Shown: positions 1 to 8,328, counted from the stretch's first letter. The stretch is DNA of 11,031 bases from CAZOIA01 sp964579675 (GCA_964579675.1 CAZOIA010000184.1:1-11031); one strand, 5' to 3'. The notes: generated from the letters alone by a model not told the origin. Translations and numbers: made by a program.

Positions 1-52
1 AAACACCTGGGGGCGGCGCCTTCCAACAAGCCGCCCAAAGTGTCATGCACCC
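1..52 (+). repeat. Dispersed intergenic repeat, copy 1 (cut by window edge)
   Basis: These 52 bases recur without a mismatch at 8533-8584 in the same orientation. The match stops at position 53. On the left it runs to the first base of the window, so this copy is probably longer than what is visible. It contains a potential hairpin: GGGCGGC at 11-17 pairs with GCCGCCC at 30-36 around a 12-base loop. It lies about 100 bases upstream of the helicase gene and outside any coding region. A perfect match of this length between two non-coding sites 8.5 kb apart is not chance. What the element is remains unknown: it could be a REP-like or MITE-like sequence or a conserved non-coding element. Confidence 0.9.
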
Positions 53-100
53 TACCCTCCGGGCGCACACCCGCATCGGGCCAGGGCTGGACTACGTTCT

Positions 101-129
101 TTGGACATCGGCCAATCTCAGGGTATAAA
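101..129 (+). promoter_or_regulatory. Candidate sigma-70-type promoter for the uvrD-pgi-manC cluster
   Basis: TTGGAC at 101-106 and TATAAA at 124-129 are separated by exactly 17 bases. The -10 box matches the consensus at five of six positions; the -35 box keeps only the TTG core. Transcription would start near 136, leaving a leader of about 14 bases that includes the GAGGAGG ribosome binding site at 140-146. No other gene lies between here and the window start, so a promoter is expected in this gap. Single-promoter calls by eye in GC-rich DNA are uncertain. Confidence 0.4.
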
Positions 130-149
130 CCGCTTCTCTGAGGAGGCCG

Positions 150-2315
150 ATGGGACTCGATAGGCTACTTGAACACCTGACTGATCCCCAACGCCAGGCG
201 GTCACCCACGGCGACGGGCCGCTGCTCGTCCTGGCCGGGCCGGGAAGCGGTAAGACCCGCGTGATCACCCACCGGGCAGCATACCTGGCCCGGACCGTCA
301 CCCAGCCCCACCACATCCTGGCCATCACGTTCACGAACAAGGCGGCCAACGAAATGGCCGAGCGTATCCGCCGCCTTGCCGTCGGCCCGGGGATCACCTG
401 CTGCACATTCCATTCGTTCTGTGCCCGATTGCTGCGAATCCACGCCGACCGGGCGGAGCTGCACAAGAACTTCTCCATCTTCGACGAGGCGGATCAGCTC
501 GCCGCCATGAAGGAGGCCATCGCACGGGAGGGCCTGTCCACCGACAACTTCCAGCCAAACAGGGTCCTGCACCGGGTGAGCCGGGCCAAGAACGACATGA
601 TATCCCCCGCGCAGTTCGAGCAGCAGGCCGACGACCATTGGAAAAGATCCATCGCCCCCGCGTACCACGCCTACGAGACCATCCTCGCCCGGCAGAACGC
701 CCTGGACTTCGACGACCTGCTGGTCAGGATGGCCCGGCTCCTGGGCGGCGACCCGGAACTGAGGGACGAGCTCCAGGATCACTACCGATACGTCCTCGTG
801 GACGAGTACCAGGACACCAACCACGCTCAGTATCTGATCGCCCGAGGCCTGGCCCTGGATCACGAGAACCTCTGCGTCACCGGGGACCCGGACCAATCCA
901 TCTACGCCTGGCGGGGGGCCAACCTGCACAACATCCTTGACTTCGAAGAAGACTTCCCCAACGCGGCGGTGATCCGGCTCGAGCAGAACTACCGCTCCAC
1001 GCCCCAGATCCTCAACCCCGCCGACGCCCTCATCGCCCACAACCGCAAGCGCAAGGCGAAGAAGCTCTGGACCGCCAACCAGCCCGGCCCACCGGTCCGC
1101 GTCGCCCAGTGCGACGACGCCCACGCCGAGGCCGGCTTCATCGCGTCCGAGATCGCTCAGCACGTGAGCTCCGGCGGCAGCTACCACGAGGTGGCCGTCT
1201 TCTACCGCGTCAACGCCCTGTCCCGCAGCATCGAGGCTGCCCTGCTCGACCGCAGCATCCCTTACCAGGTGGCCCGCGGTGTGGCGTTCTACAACCGCAA
1301 GGAAATCAAGGACGTTCTGGCCTACCTCAAGGTTGCCTCGAACCCGCTGGATAAGGTCGCCCTGCTGCGGATCATCAACGTGCCGGCGCGCGGCATCGGC
1401 AAGACCACCGTGCAGCGGATCCTCGCCCACTCGGAGGCGGTGGGCCAGACACCGCTGGAGGTGGTCGCGAACCCCAACGAGATCGACGGCGTCTCCCGGG
1501 CGGCCCCGCAACTGCGCTCATTCGCCGATCTGATGGCCGAGCTCAGGACCAGGGCCGACCAAGGCACCGCCCAGGACACCATTGAATTCCTCGTCCGCCA
1601 CAGCGGCCTGCTCGCCATGTGGAGCCAGGCCAACGACGACGACGCGATCAACAACGTCAGCGAGCTGATCAATGCAGCGGCCGAATACGACCGCCAGCAC
1701 GCTGACGGCACCGGTTCGCTCACCGACTGGCTCCAGCAGGTCAGCCTGGTCAGCGACACCGACGCCATCGACCCCGAAGTCGGTGCGGTAACCCTGATGA
1801 CCCTTCACGCCGCCAAGGGATTGGAGTTCGACATTGTGTTCATCGCCGGCGTCGAAGACGGGCTCCTGCCCCACCGGCGCAACGAGAATGAACGGGGGGA
1901 CGTCGAGGAGGAACGGCGGCTCTGCTTCGTCGGGATGACCCGGGCCCGGCGGGCCCTCACCCTGACCTGCGCCAGGTGGCGGGATTATCGCGGCATCACC
2001 CGGCGAACGTCCCGGTCCGAGTTCCTGATCGAGTTGCCCGAAGACGGCGTGGACTGGATCACCGCCGGCCAGGATGGGGCGATGCCGCCAGACGAGACCC
2101 ACGAGCAGCAGATACCCGCTTCGGCCGTGGACTACCTGGACTGGCGGCGGGGGCAGCTCGTCAGGCATCCGGAGTTCGGCATGGGTCGAGTAATGTGGAT
2201 TCGACCCATGAATCACCGCACTCATGCCGGCGTCCACTTCGCCGCGTACGGGGAGAAGACCCTCGTTCTCGAATACGCGAATCTGGAATTGGTCGAGGTG
2301 GACGAACCGGAATAG
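150..2315 (+). CDS. uvrD: UvrD/PcrA-type ATP-dependent 3'-5' DNA helicase (SF1A)
   Basis: This is a 721-residue superfamily 1A DNA helicase, close to the length of E. coli UvrD and of PcrA. These enzymes use ATP to unwind DNA from 3' to 5' in nucleotide-excision and mismatch repair and to strip proteins from DNA. All diagnostic motifs are visible in order: Q motif at Gln14; Walker A GPGSGKT at 30-36 with Lys35; motif Ia TFTNKAA; Walker B DEYQD at 218-222; motif III TGDPDQSIYAWRGA from 244; NYRS of motif IV; TLHAAKGLEF at 551-560; and GMTRAR at 595-600. The C-terminus has the PcrA/UvrD small domain, beginning VRHPEFGMGRV. The ATG follows a strong AGGAGG with only 3 bases between them, which is short, but the next residues align with the family start. 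It is the first gene of a probable three-gene operon. Rep is less likely because of the C-terminal domain. Confidence 0.96.
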   Translation: MGLDRLLEHLTDPQRQAVTHGDGPLLVLAGPGSGKTRVITHRAAYLARTVTQPHHILAITFTNKAANEMAERIRRLAVGPGITCCTFHSFCARLLRIHADRAELHKNFSIFDEADQLAAMKEAIAREGLSTDNFQPNRVLHRVSRAKNDMISPAQFEQQADDHWKRSIAPAYHAYETILARQNALDFDDLLVRMARLLGGDPELRDELQDHYRYVLVDEYQDTNHAQYLIARGLALDHENLCVTGDPDQSIYAWRGANLHNILDFEEDFPNAAVIRLEQNYRSTPQILNPADALIAHNRKRKAKKLWTANQPGPPVRVAQCDDAHAEAGFIASEIAQHVSSGGSYHEVAVFYRVNALSRSIEAALLDRSIPYQVARGVAFYNRKEIKDVLAYLKVASNPLDKVALLRIINVPARGIGKTTVQRILAHSEAVGQTPLEVVANPNEIDGVSRAAPQLRSFADLMAELRTRADQGTAQDTIEFLVRHSGLLAMWSQANDDDAINNVSELINAAAEYDRQHADGTGSLTDWLQQVSLVSDTDAIDPEVGAVTLMTLHAAKGLEFDIVFIAGVEDGLLPHRRNENERGDVEEERRLCFVGMTRARRALTLTCARWRDYRGITRRTSRSEFLIELPEDGVDWITAGQDGAMPPDETHEQQIPASAVDYLDWRRGQLVRHPEFGMGRVMWIRPMNHRTHAGVHFAAYGEKTLVLEYANLELVEVDEPE

Positions 2316-2326
2316 GACCGATCACC

Positions 2327-3727
2327 ATGAGCCAAACCCTGGAACTGGACACGAGTTTCGTGAAGGACGGGAAGCTCGGCGAGGATCGGCTCACCGACGA
2401 GGACTTCGGCAAGCTGGCGCCGCGCGTCAGCGCGATCCTCAAGGAGATCGCCGACGAGCGAGCCAAGGGCCAGCACCGGTTCCGAGAGCTGCCGTATGAA
2501 GGACCACAGCTCGACGAGATCAAGAAAGCAGTGGCCGACTACCGCGACTCCACCGACAACCTGGTGGTGCTCGGTATCGGCGGGTCCGCCCTCGGCAACA
2601 TCGCGCTGCAAACCGCGCTCAATCCCCTGACCTACAACCTCCTTTCCCGCGAACAGCGCAACGGGCCGCGCCTCTTCGTGCTCGACAACGTCGATCCGGT
2701 CTACTTCGAGTCCGTCATGCACGTCCTCGAAAAAGACGGGTGGGCCCGCACCCTCGTCAACGTGATCAGCAAATCCGGCGAGACCGCCGAAACTTCCGCT
2801 CAATTCCTCATCGCTCGGGATCGGCTCATCGACCGGCTGGGCAAGAAGGATGCCAGGGACCGCATCGTCGTGACCACTGACGTAGCCAGGGGAACCATGC
2901 GCAGCATCGTCGATCGGCAGGGGTATCGCTCCCTGGAGGTCCCGGAAGGTGTGGGCGGGCGTTTCAGCGTGCTCTCGGCGGTGGGACTGTTTTCGGCCGC
3001 GATGTGTGGCATCGACATTGACGGACTGATGGCCGGGGCTACCGCCATGGACGAACGCGTGAAAGACCCCGATCCCGGCACGAACCCGGCCGCACAAATC
3101 GCCATGGTCCACTACCTCTACGACCAGCGCGGCAAGCCCATCCACGTCATGATGCCCTACAGCCAACAACTCCGCGACCTGGCCGACTGGCATCGGCAGC
3201 TCTGGGCCGAGAGTCTCGGCAAAACGCGTACCCGCGACGGCAGGAACGTCGGCCCCACGCCGATTAAAGCCCTCGGCGCCACTGACCAGCACTCCCAGAT
3301 CCAACTCTACCGCGAAGGGCCGAACGACAAGGTCATCACCTTCCTCGAAGTTGATGAGTTTGACGTTCAGTGCCCCATCCCCAAGGCGTTTCCGGGAATC
3401 GAAGCCATGGCGTATCTGGGCCGAAGCGATAACGGTACGCTGGAAGGTCTGTTGAATACCGAGAAAAAAGCGACCGAACTGGCCCTGCGCAAGAGCAAGA
3501 GACCGTCACTAACGATCCATTTCCCGCGCGTCGATGCCCGGATGGTCGGGCAGTTCATCTACCTGTACGAATCGGTCATTCCGATCATGGGCAAGCTCTA
3601 CGGCATCGACCCGTACGACCAGCCGGGCGTCGAACTCGGGAAGCAACTGACGTGGTTTCTGATGGGACGGAAGGACCTGGAGGAAATGGGGATCGACGTA
3701 AACGCGCTTCGGCAAATCTGCTCCTGA
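2327..3727 (+). CDS. pgi: Glucose-6-phosphate isomerase
   Basis: This cytoplasmic enzyme of 466 residues interconverts glucose-6-phosphate and fructose-6-phosphate in glycolysis and gluconeogenesis. Its length fits the shorter bacterial PGI branch rather than the ~550-residue E. coli type. Sugar-phosphate binding (SIS) motifs are visible as GIGGSALG at 83-90 and SKSGET at 148-153. The first family signature is GVGGRFS at 208-214 and the second is YDQPGVELGK ending at Lys439. By comparison with known PGIs, the catalytic residues should be Glu295 (AESLGK), His322 (DQHSQ) and Lys439. The ATG at 2327 comes 11 bases after the helicase stop, with only a weak AGGA before it, so translation may be partly coupled. 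The open frame extends upstream to 1976, but that part overlaps the helicase and shows no PGI similarity, so I rejected earlier starts. manC follows 12 bases after its stop. Confidence 0.96.
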   Translation: MSQTLELDTSFVKDGKLGEDRLTDEDFGKLAPRVSAILKEIADERAKGQHRFRELPYEGPQLDEIKKAVADYRDSTDNLVVLGIGGSALGNIALQTALNPLTYNLLSREQRNGPRLFVLDNVDPVYFESVMHVLEKDGWARTLVNVISKSGETAETSAQFLIARDRLIDRLGKKDARDRIVVTTDVARGTMRSIVDRQGYRSLEVPEGVGGRFSVLSAVGLFSAAMCGIDIDGLMAGATAMDERVKDPDPGTNPAAQIAMVHYLYDQRGKPIHVMMPYSQQLRDLADWHRQLWAESLGKTRTRDGRNVGPTPIKALGATDQHSQIQLYREGPNDKVITFLEVDEFDVQCPIPKAFPGIEAMAYLGRSDNGTLEGLLNTEKKATELALRKSKRPSLTIHFPRVDARMVGQFIYLYESVIPIMGKLYGIDPYDQPGVELGKQLTWFLMGRKDLEEMGIDVNALRQICS

Positions 3728-3739
3728 GAGGGTTAAGTG

Positions 3740-4810
3740 ATGCGACACGCAGTCATCATGGCCGGCGGCTCAGGTACGCGTCTCTGGCCGCTCAGCCGGC
3801 GCAAGCATCCCAAGCAACTGCTGCGCATCTTCGAAGGCAAGTCGCTGCTCAGGCGGTCGTTCGAGCGCCTCGACGGTCTGCTCGACGCCAGCCAGATCTA
3901 CGTCATCACCGGCAAGGACTACATCCCCGCCGTCGCGGAGGAACTGCCCGAACTACCGGCGGACAACCTGATGGGCGAGCCCTGCCCGCGCGACACCGCC
4001 AACGCCGTCGGGCTCGCCGCCCATCTGCTCGCCCTCAAGGACCCCCAGGGCACGATGGCCGTCTTCACCGCCGACCACATCATCAAGCCGGTAGACGTCT
4101 TCCGCGAGACCGTACGCAAGGGGTTCGAGGCGGCCGAGCGCTACCGGGACGCCCTGATCACGTTCGGCATCAAGCCGAAGATCCCCCATACGGGCTACGG
4201 TTACGTCCACCGCGGCCGCAGGCTCGACGAGCACACCTACGAAATCCAGGAGTTCAAGGAGAAGCCCGATCTCGCGACCGCCCAGCGCTACGTCGCCAGC
4301 GGCGAGTATTACTGGAACAGCGGGATGTTCGTCTGGCGGCTGCCCACCATCGTTGAGCAGTTCCGCAGGCATCAACCCCGGATCGACGCCGGCCTCCGCG
4401 AGGTCGCCGCCGACTTCCATAACGAAAGCAAGGCCGACGCCGTCCTCAAGCGTTTCTCATCCCTGACCAGGATCTCCATCGACTTCGCCGTCATGGAGAA
4501 AGCCGACCGGATCGCCACCGTCGAGATGCCCTGCGACTGGCTCGACGTCGGCTCGTGGGCCTCCCTGGAGGACGTCTTCACCCCTGACGATGCCGGCAAC
4601 ACCCGCGCCGCCCCCAACCTCATAACCCTGGACGCCGCCGGCAACGTCTTCGTCAGCGAGACAGATCACCTCATCGCTGCCATCGGCGTCGAGGACCTGA
4701 TCATCATCCACGCCGACGACGCAACCCTCGTCTGTCGCAAACAGGACGCCCAGCGCATCAAGCAACTTGTGGAACAGGTCAAGGCCACCAGCGGCGCTCG
4801 CTACATGTGA
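3740..4810 (+). CDS. manC: Mannose-1-phosphate guanylyltransferase (single-domain)
   Basis: The product, 356 residues, should make GDP-mannose from mannose-1-phosphate and GTP in the cytoplasm for glycans, lipopolysaccharide or exopolysaccharide. The nucleotidyltransferase signature GGSGTRLWPLSR spans 9-20, followed by PKQ at 24-26. Other family landmarks are TADH at 110-113 (metal and nucleotide site), EKPD at 174-177, WNSGMF at 192-197 and WLDVGSW further on. A short C-terminal beta-helix-like tail follows (NVFVSE, then LIIIHADDATLVC). It lacks the phosphomannose isomerase domain that makes many ManC/AlgA proteins ~480 residues long, so mannose-6-phosphate must be made by another enzyme. 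An in-frame GTG sits just before the ATG, but GAGAGGG at 3726-3732 is 7 bases from the ATG at 3740, so I chose the ATG. The gene is probably cotranscribed with pgi. A related sugar-1-phosphate nucleotidyltransferase specificity is possible but less likely. Confidence 0.92.
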   Translation: MRHAVIMAGGSGTRLWPLSRRKHPKQLLRIFEGKSLLRRSFERLDGLLDASQIYVITGKDYIPAVAEELPELPADNLMGEPCPRDTANAVGLAAHLLALKDPQGTMAVFTADHIIKPVDVFRETVRKGFEAAERYRDALITFGIKPKIPHTGYGYVHRGRRLDEHTYEIQEFKEKPDLATAQRYVASGEYYWNSGMFVWRLPTIVEQFRRHQPRIDAGLREVAADFHNESKADAVLKRFSSLTRISIDFAVMEKADRIATVEMPCDWLDVGSWASLEDVFTPDDAGNTRAAPNLITLDAAGNVFVSETDHLIAAIGVEDLIIIHADDATLVCRKQDAQRIKQLVEQVKATSGARYM

Positions 4811-4887
4811 TGCTCAAGCGGAACGCCGCCCGTACGGGTTCATCGGAAACACATCGTTCCGTCCTTCAGCACCACGCAATTGTGACG

Positions 4888-4938
4888 TGGCCCGGGGCAC
4901 CCCTTGAGAACAACCCCTGCGAGCGTGCCCTGAACAAG
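4888..4938 (+). pseudogene. Relic of an IS66-family transposase C-terminus
   Basis: Reading the frame that begins at 4810 gives WPGAPLENNPCERALNK here. This closely resembles the conserved C-terminal block of IS66 (TnpC/DDE) transposases, of the form PGAPLDNNxCERALKxA. The glutamate of CERAL corresponds to the conserved acidic residue of the catalytic core. Beyond this block the expected basic stretch (HRKNALF-like) and the closing domain are missing. Upstream, only a few dozen codons separate the block from the manC stop, with nothing recognisable. No full transposase, accessory gene or terminal inverted repeat is visible. I read it as a decayed insertion fragment between two convergent genes. 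The match is short, so chance resemblance is not excluded. Confidence 0.55.
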
Positions 4939-5000
4939 GGCAGTCGCGGTTTCGCTTCTGTGGCTTGGATGCTCTCCTCCAGGCACCCGCGGTCGGCGGA

Positions 5001-8000
5001 TCACCAGTCGATGCGGATGTCGGTACGCGGCCGGCTCTGCAGGAAGCGAATCACCACCGCCCGGCGGTCGGCGTCGTATCGCCAACCGGCTGCCGTCGGC
5101 GGATCCCCAGACTCAGCGGGATCGAGGATGTCGCCGGCGACGTGCACGCGCTTCGGCTGATCGACGCCGGCGAGGATCAATTCGCTGGGCTGACCGGCCG
5201 GGAATGCGACGGTCGCCCGGAAGGGGCCCCCGGCAACGGGCGGTTCAAGCGAGACCGGCCGACCCCACCCGCTGACGTGCCACCGCCGCCCGCCCGCCGC
5301 GCCGCGGAGGATCCGCGTCCAGGGCTTCGCCCAGCGGGGCAGGCGGCCCTGGGCCTGCAGGCAGTTCATGGGCAGCATCGCGCAGATAAACGCCCCGTGG
5401 GCGATGTTCCCCTGTGTGTCCCACACGTCCGGATAGAGACCGACCCAGGGCGGGCGGTCGAACATCTGCTGCAAGCCGCTGGCCACCACGCCGTCGGCAA
5501 TGTATCTGAGCAGCGGATCGGGCCGATCCGCGTCGAGTTCGATAACCTTCCAGGCCCACTCCAGCCCGCACCACTGGACGATGACGCCGAACCAGTTCAC
5601 GACGTAGAACGTCGGCCCCAGCACGGGCACGGTGGCGTACGGGGTGACCTGGCGATCGGGGTTCTGGAACCCCTCGGCCAGCGGCATCGAGAAGCGGTTC
5701 CAGTCATCCTTGTCGCGGGAGGCGACCAGGGTTCCGGCCCGGCGTTCGATGGGCACGTGCCAACTGTACAGGAAGGGCACGCCGGTCCACGCCCAGTAGG
5801 CGGCCTCATCCAGGTACCCCTCGTCACCGGTCAGGTGATAGCCGGTGCGGTACGCCTCGACGGCCAGGGCCGCCGCCCGAATGTCCGGGATATCCTTGTG
5901 CACCTCCCAGACCTGAGCCCCGCGGGGCACCCGGAACCGTTTCATCGCCTCAAGGGCTTTCCGCGAGGCGGCCATGCAGGCCTCATCACCCGTGAGCTCG
6001 GCATAACGCAGGATGGGCAGCGCCGCCTGCACGCACGTACCCAGACTCGTCGAGCCGTCCTGGCCGAGGCAGTCGTGCTTGCCCTCCGTGAACTTGCGCA
6101 CCTTCTCCCGCATTCCTTCGGTGTTGGCGAATGGCCAGGTGCCGTCGGGCTGCATGGTCGAGATCCTGGACCGGGCGGCGCGGTTGTTCTTCAGGCGTGA
6201 AGCCAGCGTCCCGGCCGTGTCAATGATCGTTCGCTTCGTCAGGCCGGTACGCTTGATCCACTGCTCGTCGCCGGTTTCGGTCGCGTGGGCGATCAGCTCA
6301 GCGGCCATGAATCCCACGAAGCTGCTGTTCTTTCCAAGGTACCAGTGATACCGCCAGCCCTTCTGGGCCGGCCAGTACATGGTGTCGCCGTAGTGCCGGG
6401 CGAGCAGGTCGTACAGCGCGTCATCATCGTGCGGGGCCGGCGCCGGTGGCGGCGGACCGAAGATCTCGTACCAGCGCCGCGTCACCCGCGCAACGGGCAG
6501 GTCGGCTTCGGCATGAAGCACGTAGCGTAAGCTCACCGGTCGGTCCGGTCGCGTCACGTATGGTTGCCGGGCGTACCGCTCGTTCTCCTGCCGCCATCGT
6601 GGGATGGTCGGCACCGAGAGTTTCATCATGTGGTTGGGCTGATCGTCGAGGAAGTTGGGCGACGCGAACGTGGCGGTCGGCATGGTCTCGGTGCCGTCCC
6701 AGGTGTCCAGTGGTTGCCACATCAGCCCGGAGGTGACGCCGGCGGCCTCGATCGCCATCACCGGCAGGGTCACCTTGAACGGATCAGGCGACCACCTCTC
6801 GGCGAACTTCTCGCCCACTGCTTTCTCGCTCGACGATCGCCAGGATGGTTCAAGGAACTCCAGCCCCCCGAACAGTGCGAACCGGTTCAGCGGATCACCC
6901 GCCGGCTCGCGATCGGCCCGTAAGATCGGCCCCGAGAAATCCAGCAGGCGTCCGTCCTCGGGCCCCGAGAGCCTGGCCGTCAAACCGATCGCCTCGTGCT
7001 TGGCCTTTTCAATGATTTGCAGTTCGAGTTCCACGTGCCAATCGGCTTCCGCGGTCGAGTCCGCTCCGTGCTCGATTGTGGCCCTGAGCCGGGCCGATCG
7101 CGGGGAATGCTCCACCAGAACCATGGCCGGCTCGGAACGAATGACTCGGCCGTCCCGGTGTTGAATCGTCAGTTGCACGAGTGGGAGTAGCCAGCCTGCG
7201 AGCTTCCAATCGCGGGTCTCAACATTCGTTGCGGCAGCGTCGGCAATTTGCCACCGGGCCCCGCCGACCCGCTTGCCGTCCGGGGCCGGGATGAAGTCGA
7301 GCCGGACCCGGTCGGACCGGAGAGCCGGAATCAGCGGCAGCCGCTGCCCGCCCCCAACGATCACCGACGTCTCCAGCTCGAACACCGGCTCACCGTCTGC
7401 CGCCCGGACGGCAGCCCGCGGATGATGCACGCCCGGACGATCGAAGCGATGCGCTCCCCGCACCACCGCCGGGACGGTCGGAGACTTGGTCAGACGCTCC
7501 TGCCGCCCGCCCGGCATCACGATGTCGAACCCATCTTCGGCGGCCACCCCCGCGATCTGCCGGAGCCTGACCTGCATGCCCACCCGCTGGCCCACGTCGA
7601 TCCGGTGCGACTGGGCCGCGAATTGAACGTCGAGCACCGGAGGCAGTCGCACCAGTTCCACGAAGTCGATCTCAACCGTGCCGGCGGGGTTCCCGTTGTA
7701 CGGGTCGATGCGGAATCCGGTGAGCTTGCGACCGGCGTCGTCGGGCGTGCCGATCGGGAACTCGAGCGTCACGAAGCCGTCGCCGGGCCGGCTGGTCGCT
7801 CCGGATACTTCGCCCGCGGTGAAGAGCGATAACTGTCCATGCTCGCCGTAGGTCGGTTTGTCCAGCGTCTTGAAGTAGACTTGCGTAGTACCGCTGCGAT
7901 CACCCCGCAGGCGAACGCGCAGCACGCAGCCGTCGAGCGGCGTCTCGACCGGCGGGGCAAAGATGTACGCGTCCGGCGCGGTGATCGTCATCCGCAGCCT

Positions 8001-8225
8001 GCCGCCGACGACGGCAAGGTCCTCCAGGCCGTTGCCGATCACCCAGCCCGCGGCATCACCCGTTGAATCAAACTCCCAACGGCGGACCACCCCCGGCCCA
8101 GCGGCCAGGAGATCAAGACCATCGAAGGCCAGCGACAAGCCAGCCAGCAACAGACTCGTCCGCAACAGAACGAGGCCGTCACCCGGCCGTCGGCCAACGA
8201 CGAGGGATGCGAATAGATCACACAT
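5001..8225 (-). CDS. Exported multidomain glycosidase-like protein, family not recognised
   Basis: This encodes 1074 residues. Hydrophobic residues about 18-34 (LVLLRTSLLLAGLSLAF) look like a secretion signal, so the protein is probably periplasmic, surface or extracellular. Residues ~47-190 (WEFDSTGDAAGW to VEIDFVELVRL) resemble a galactose-binding-like jelly roll of the carbohydrate-binding type. Residues ~192-290 look like an Ig-like beta domain. Residues ~300-590 are beta-rich, like the supersandwich domain that precedes catalytic barrels. Residues ~598-960 are helix pairs rich in Trp, Tyr and Gly (GWRYHWYLGKNSSFVGF; LGQDGSTSLGTC; YRTGYHLTGDEGYLDEA), typical of (alpha/alpha)6 six-hairpin glycosidases and lyases. 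I cannot name the family or its catalytic acids. I chose the ATG at 8225 because AGAAGGAAG lies just before it; an ATG at 8273 lacks a good site. The protein is divergent from the GH127 gene and convergent with manC. A glycoside hydrolase or polysaccharide lyase role is inferred only from fold-like features and neighbour. Confidence 0.85.
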   Translation of the reverse strand: MCDLFASLVVGRRPGDGLVLLRTSLLLAGLSLAFDGLDLLAAGPGVVRRWEFDSTGDAAGWVIGNGLEDLAVVGGRLRMTITAPDAYIFAPPVETPLDGCVLRVRLRGDRSGTTQVYFKTLDKPTYGEHGQLSLFTAGEVSGATSRPGDGFVTLEFPIGTPDDAGRKLTGFRIDPYNGNPAGTVEIDFVELVRLPPVLDVQFAAQSHRIDVGQRVGMQVRLRQIAGVAAEDGFDIVMPGGRQERLTKSPTVPAVVRGAHRFDRPGVHHPRAAVRAADGEPVFELETSVIVGGGQRLPLIPALRSDRVRLDFIPAPDGKRVGGARWQIADAAATNVETRDWKLAGWLLPLVQLTIQHRDGRVIRSEPAMVLVEHSPRSARLRATIEHGADSTAEADWHVELELQIIEKAKHEAIGLTARLSGPEDGRLLDFSGPILRADREPAGDPLNRFALFGGLEFLEPSWRSSSEKAVGEKFAERWSPDPFKVTLPVMAIEAAGVTSGLMWQPLDTWDGTETMPTATFASPNFLDDQPNHMMKLSVPTIPRWRQENERYARQPYVTRPDRPVSLRYVLHAEADLPVARVTRRWYEIFGPPPPAPAPHDDDALYDLLARHYGDTMYWPAQKGWRYHWYLGKNSSFVGFMAAELIAHATETGDEQWIKRTGLTKRTIIDTAGTLASRLKNNRAARSRISTMQPDGTWPFANTEGMREKVRKFTEGKHDCLGQDGSTSLGTCVQAALPILRYAELTGDEACMAASRKALEAMKRFRVPRGAQVWEVHKDIPDIRAAALAVEAYRTGYHLTGDEGYLDEAAYWAWTGVPFLYSWHVPIERRAGTLVASRDKDDWNRFSMPLAEGFQNPDRQVTPYATVPVLGPTFYVVNWFGVIVQWCGLEWAWKVIELDADRPDPLLRYIADGVVASGLQQMFDRPPWVGLYPDVWDTQGNIAHGAFICAMLPMNCLQAQGRLPRWAKPWTRILRGAAGGRRWHVSGWGRPVSLEPPVAGGPFRATVAFPAGQPSELILAGVDQPKRVHVAGDILDPAESGDPPTAAGWRYDADRRAVVIRFLQSRPRTDIRIDW

Positions 8226-8231
8226 GGCGGG

Positions 8232-8240
8232 CTTCCTTCT
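8232..8240 (-). promoter_or_regulatory. Ribosome binding site deciding the start of the 1074-residue protein
   Basis: On the minus strand this reads AGAAGGAAG and ends 6 bases before the ATG at 8225, with the AGAAGG core 9 bases from it. It favours this start over the in-frame ATG at 8273, which would add 16 residues ahead of the signal peptide. Confidence 0.6.
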
Positions 8241-8328
8241 TCTAAGAGACAACGTTCTTCCCGGCGGCACCATGCACCGTTTCCCTGGTCCAAAGGGCCA
8301 GAGGCAGTCGGCCCGGGGCGCCAGTAAG

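Noticed and set aside
165..1511. Long minus-strand open frame (448 codons) opposite the helicase gene
   Set aside because: It is a shadow of a GC-rich coding region; its translation is Val/Gly/Asp-rich with no family motifs, while the plus strand shows all the helicase motifs.
1976..2326. In-frame extension of the pgi reading frame upstream of 2327
   Set aside because: It overlaps the end of the helicase gene, gives an Arg-rich sequence without PGI similarity, and the ATG at 2327 fits the family start.
2222..3304. 360-codon minus-strand frame opposite pgi
   Set aside because: No recognisable motif; PGI signatures on the plus strand account for the region.
4811..5000. Rho-independent terminator between manC and the convergent gene
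   Set aside because: No GC-rich stem followed by a T run is visible for either strand; only a short CCGTACGG palindrome is present near 4830.
4965..6200. 411-codon plus-strand frame opposite the glycosidase-like gene
   Set aside because: The Pro/Arg/Gly-rich translation is typical of antisense to GC-rich coding DNA, and the minus-strand frame is far longer, with a signal peptide and ribosome binding site.
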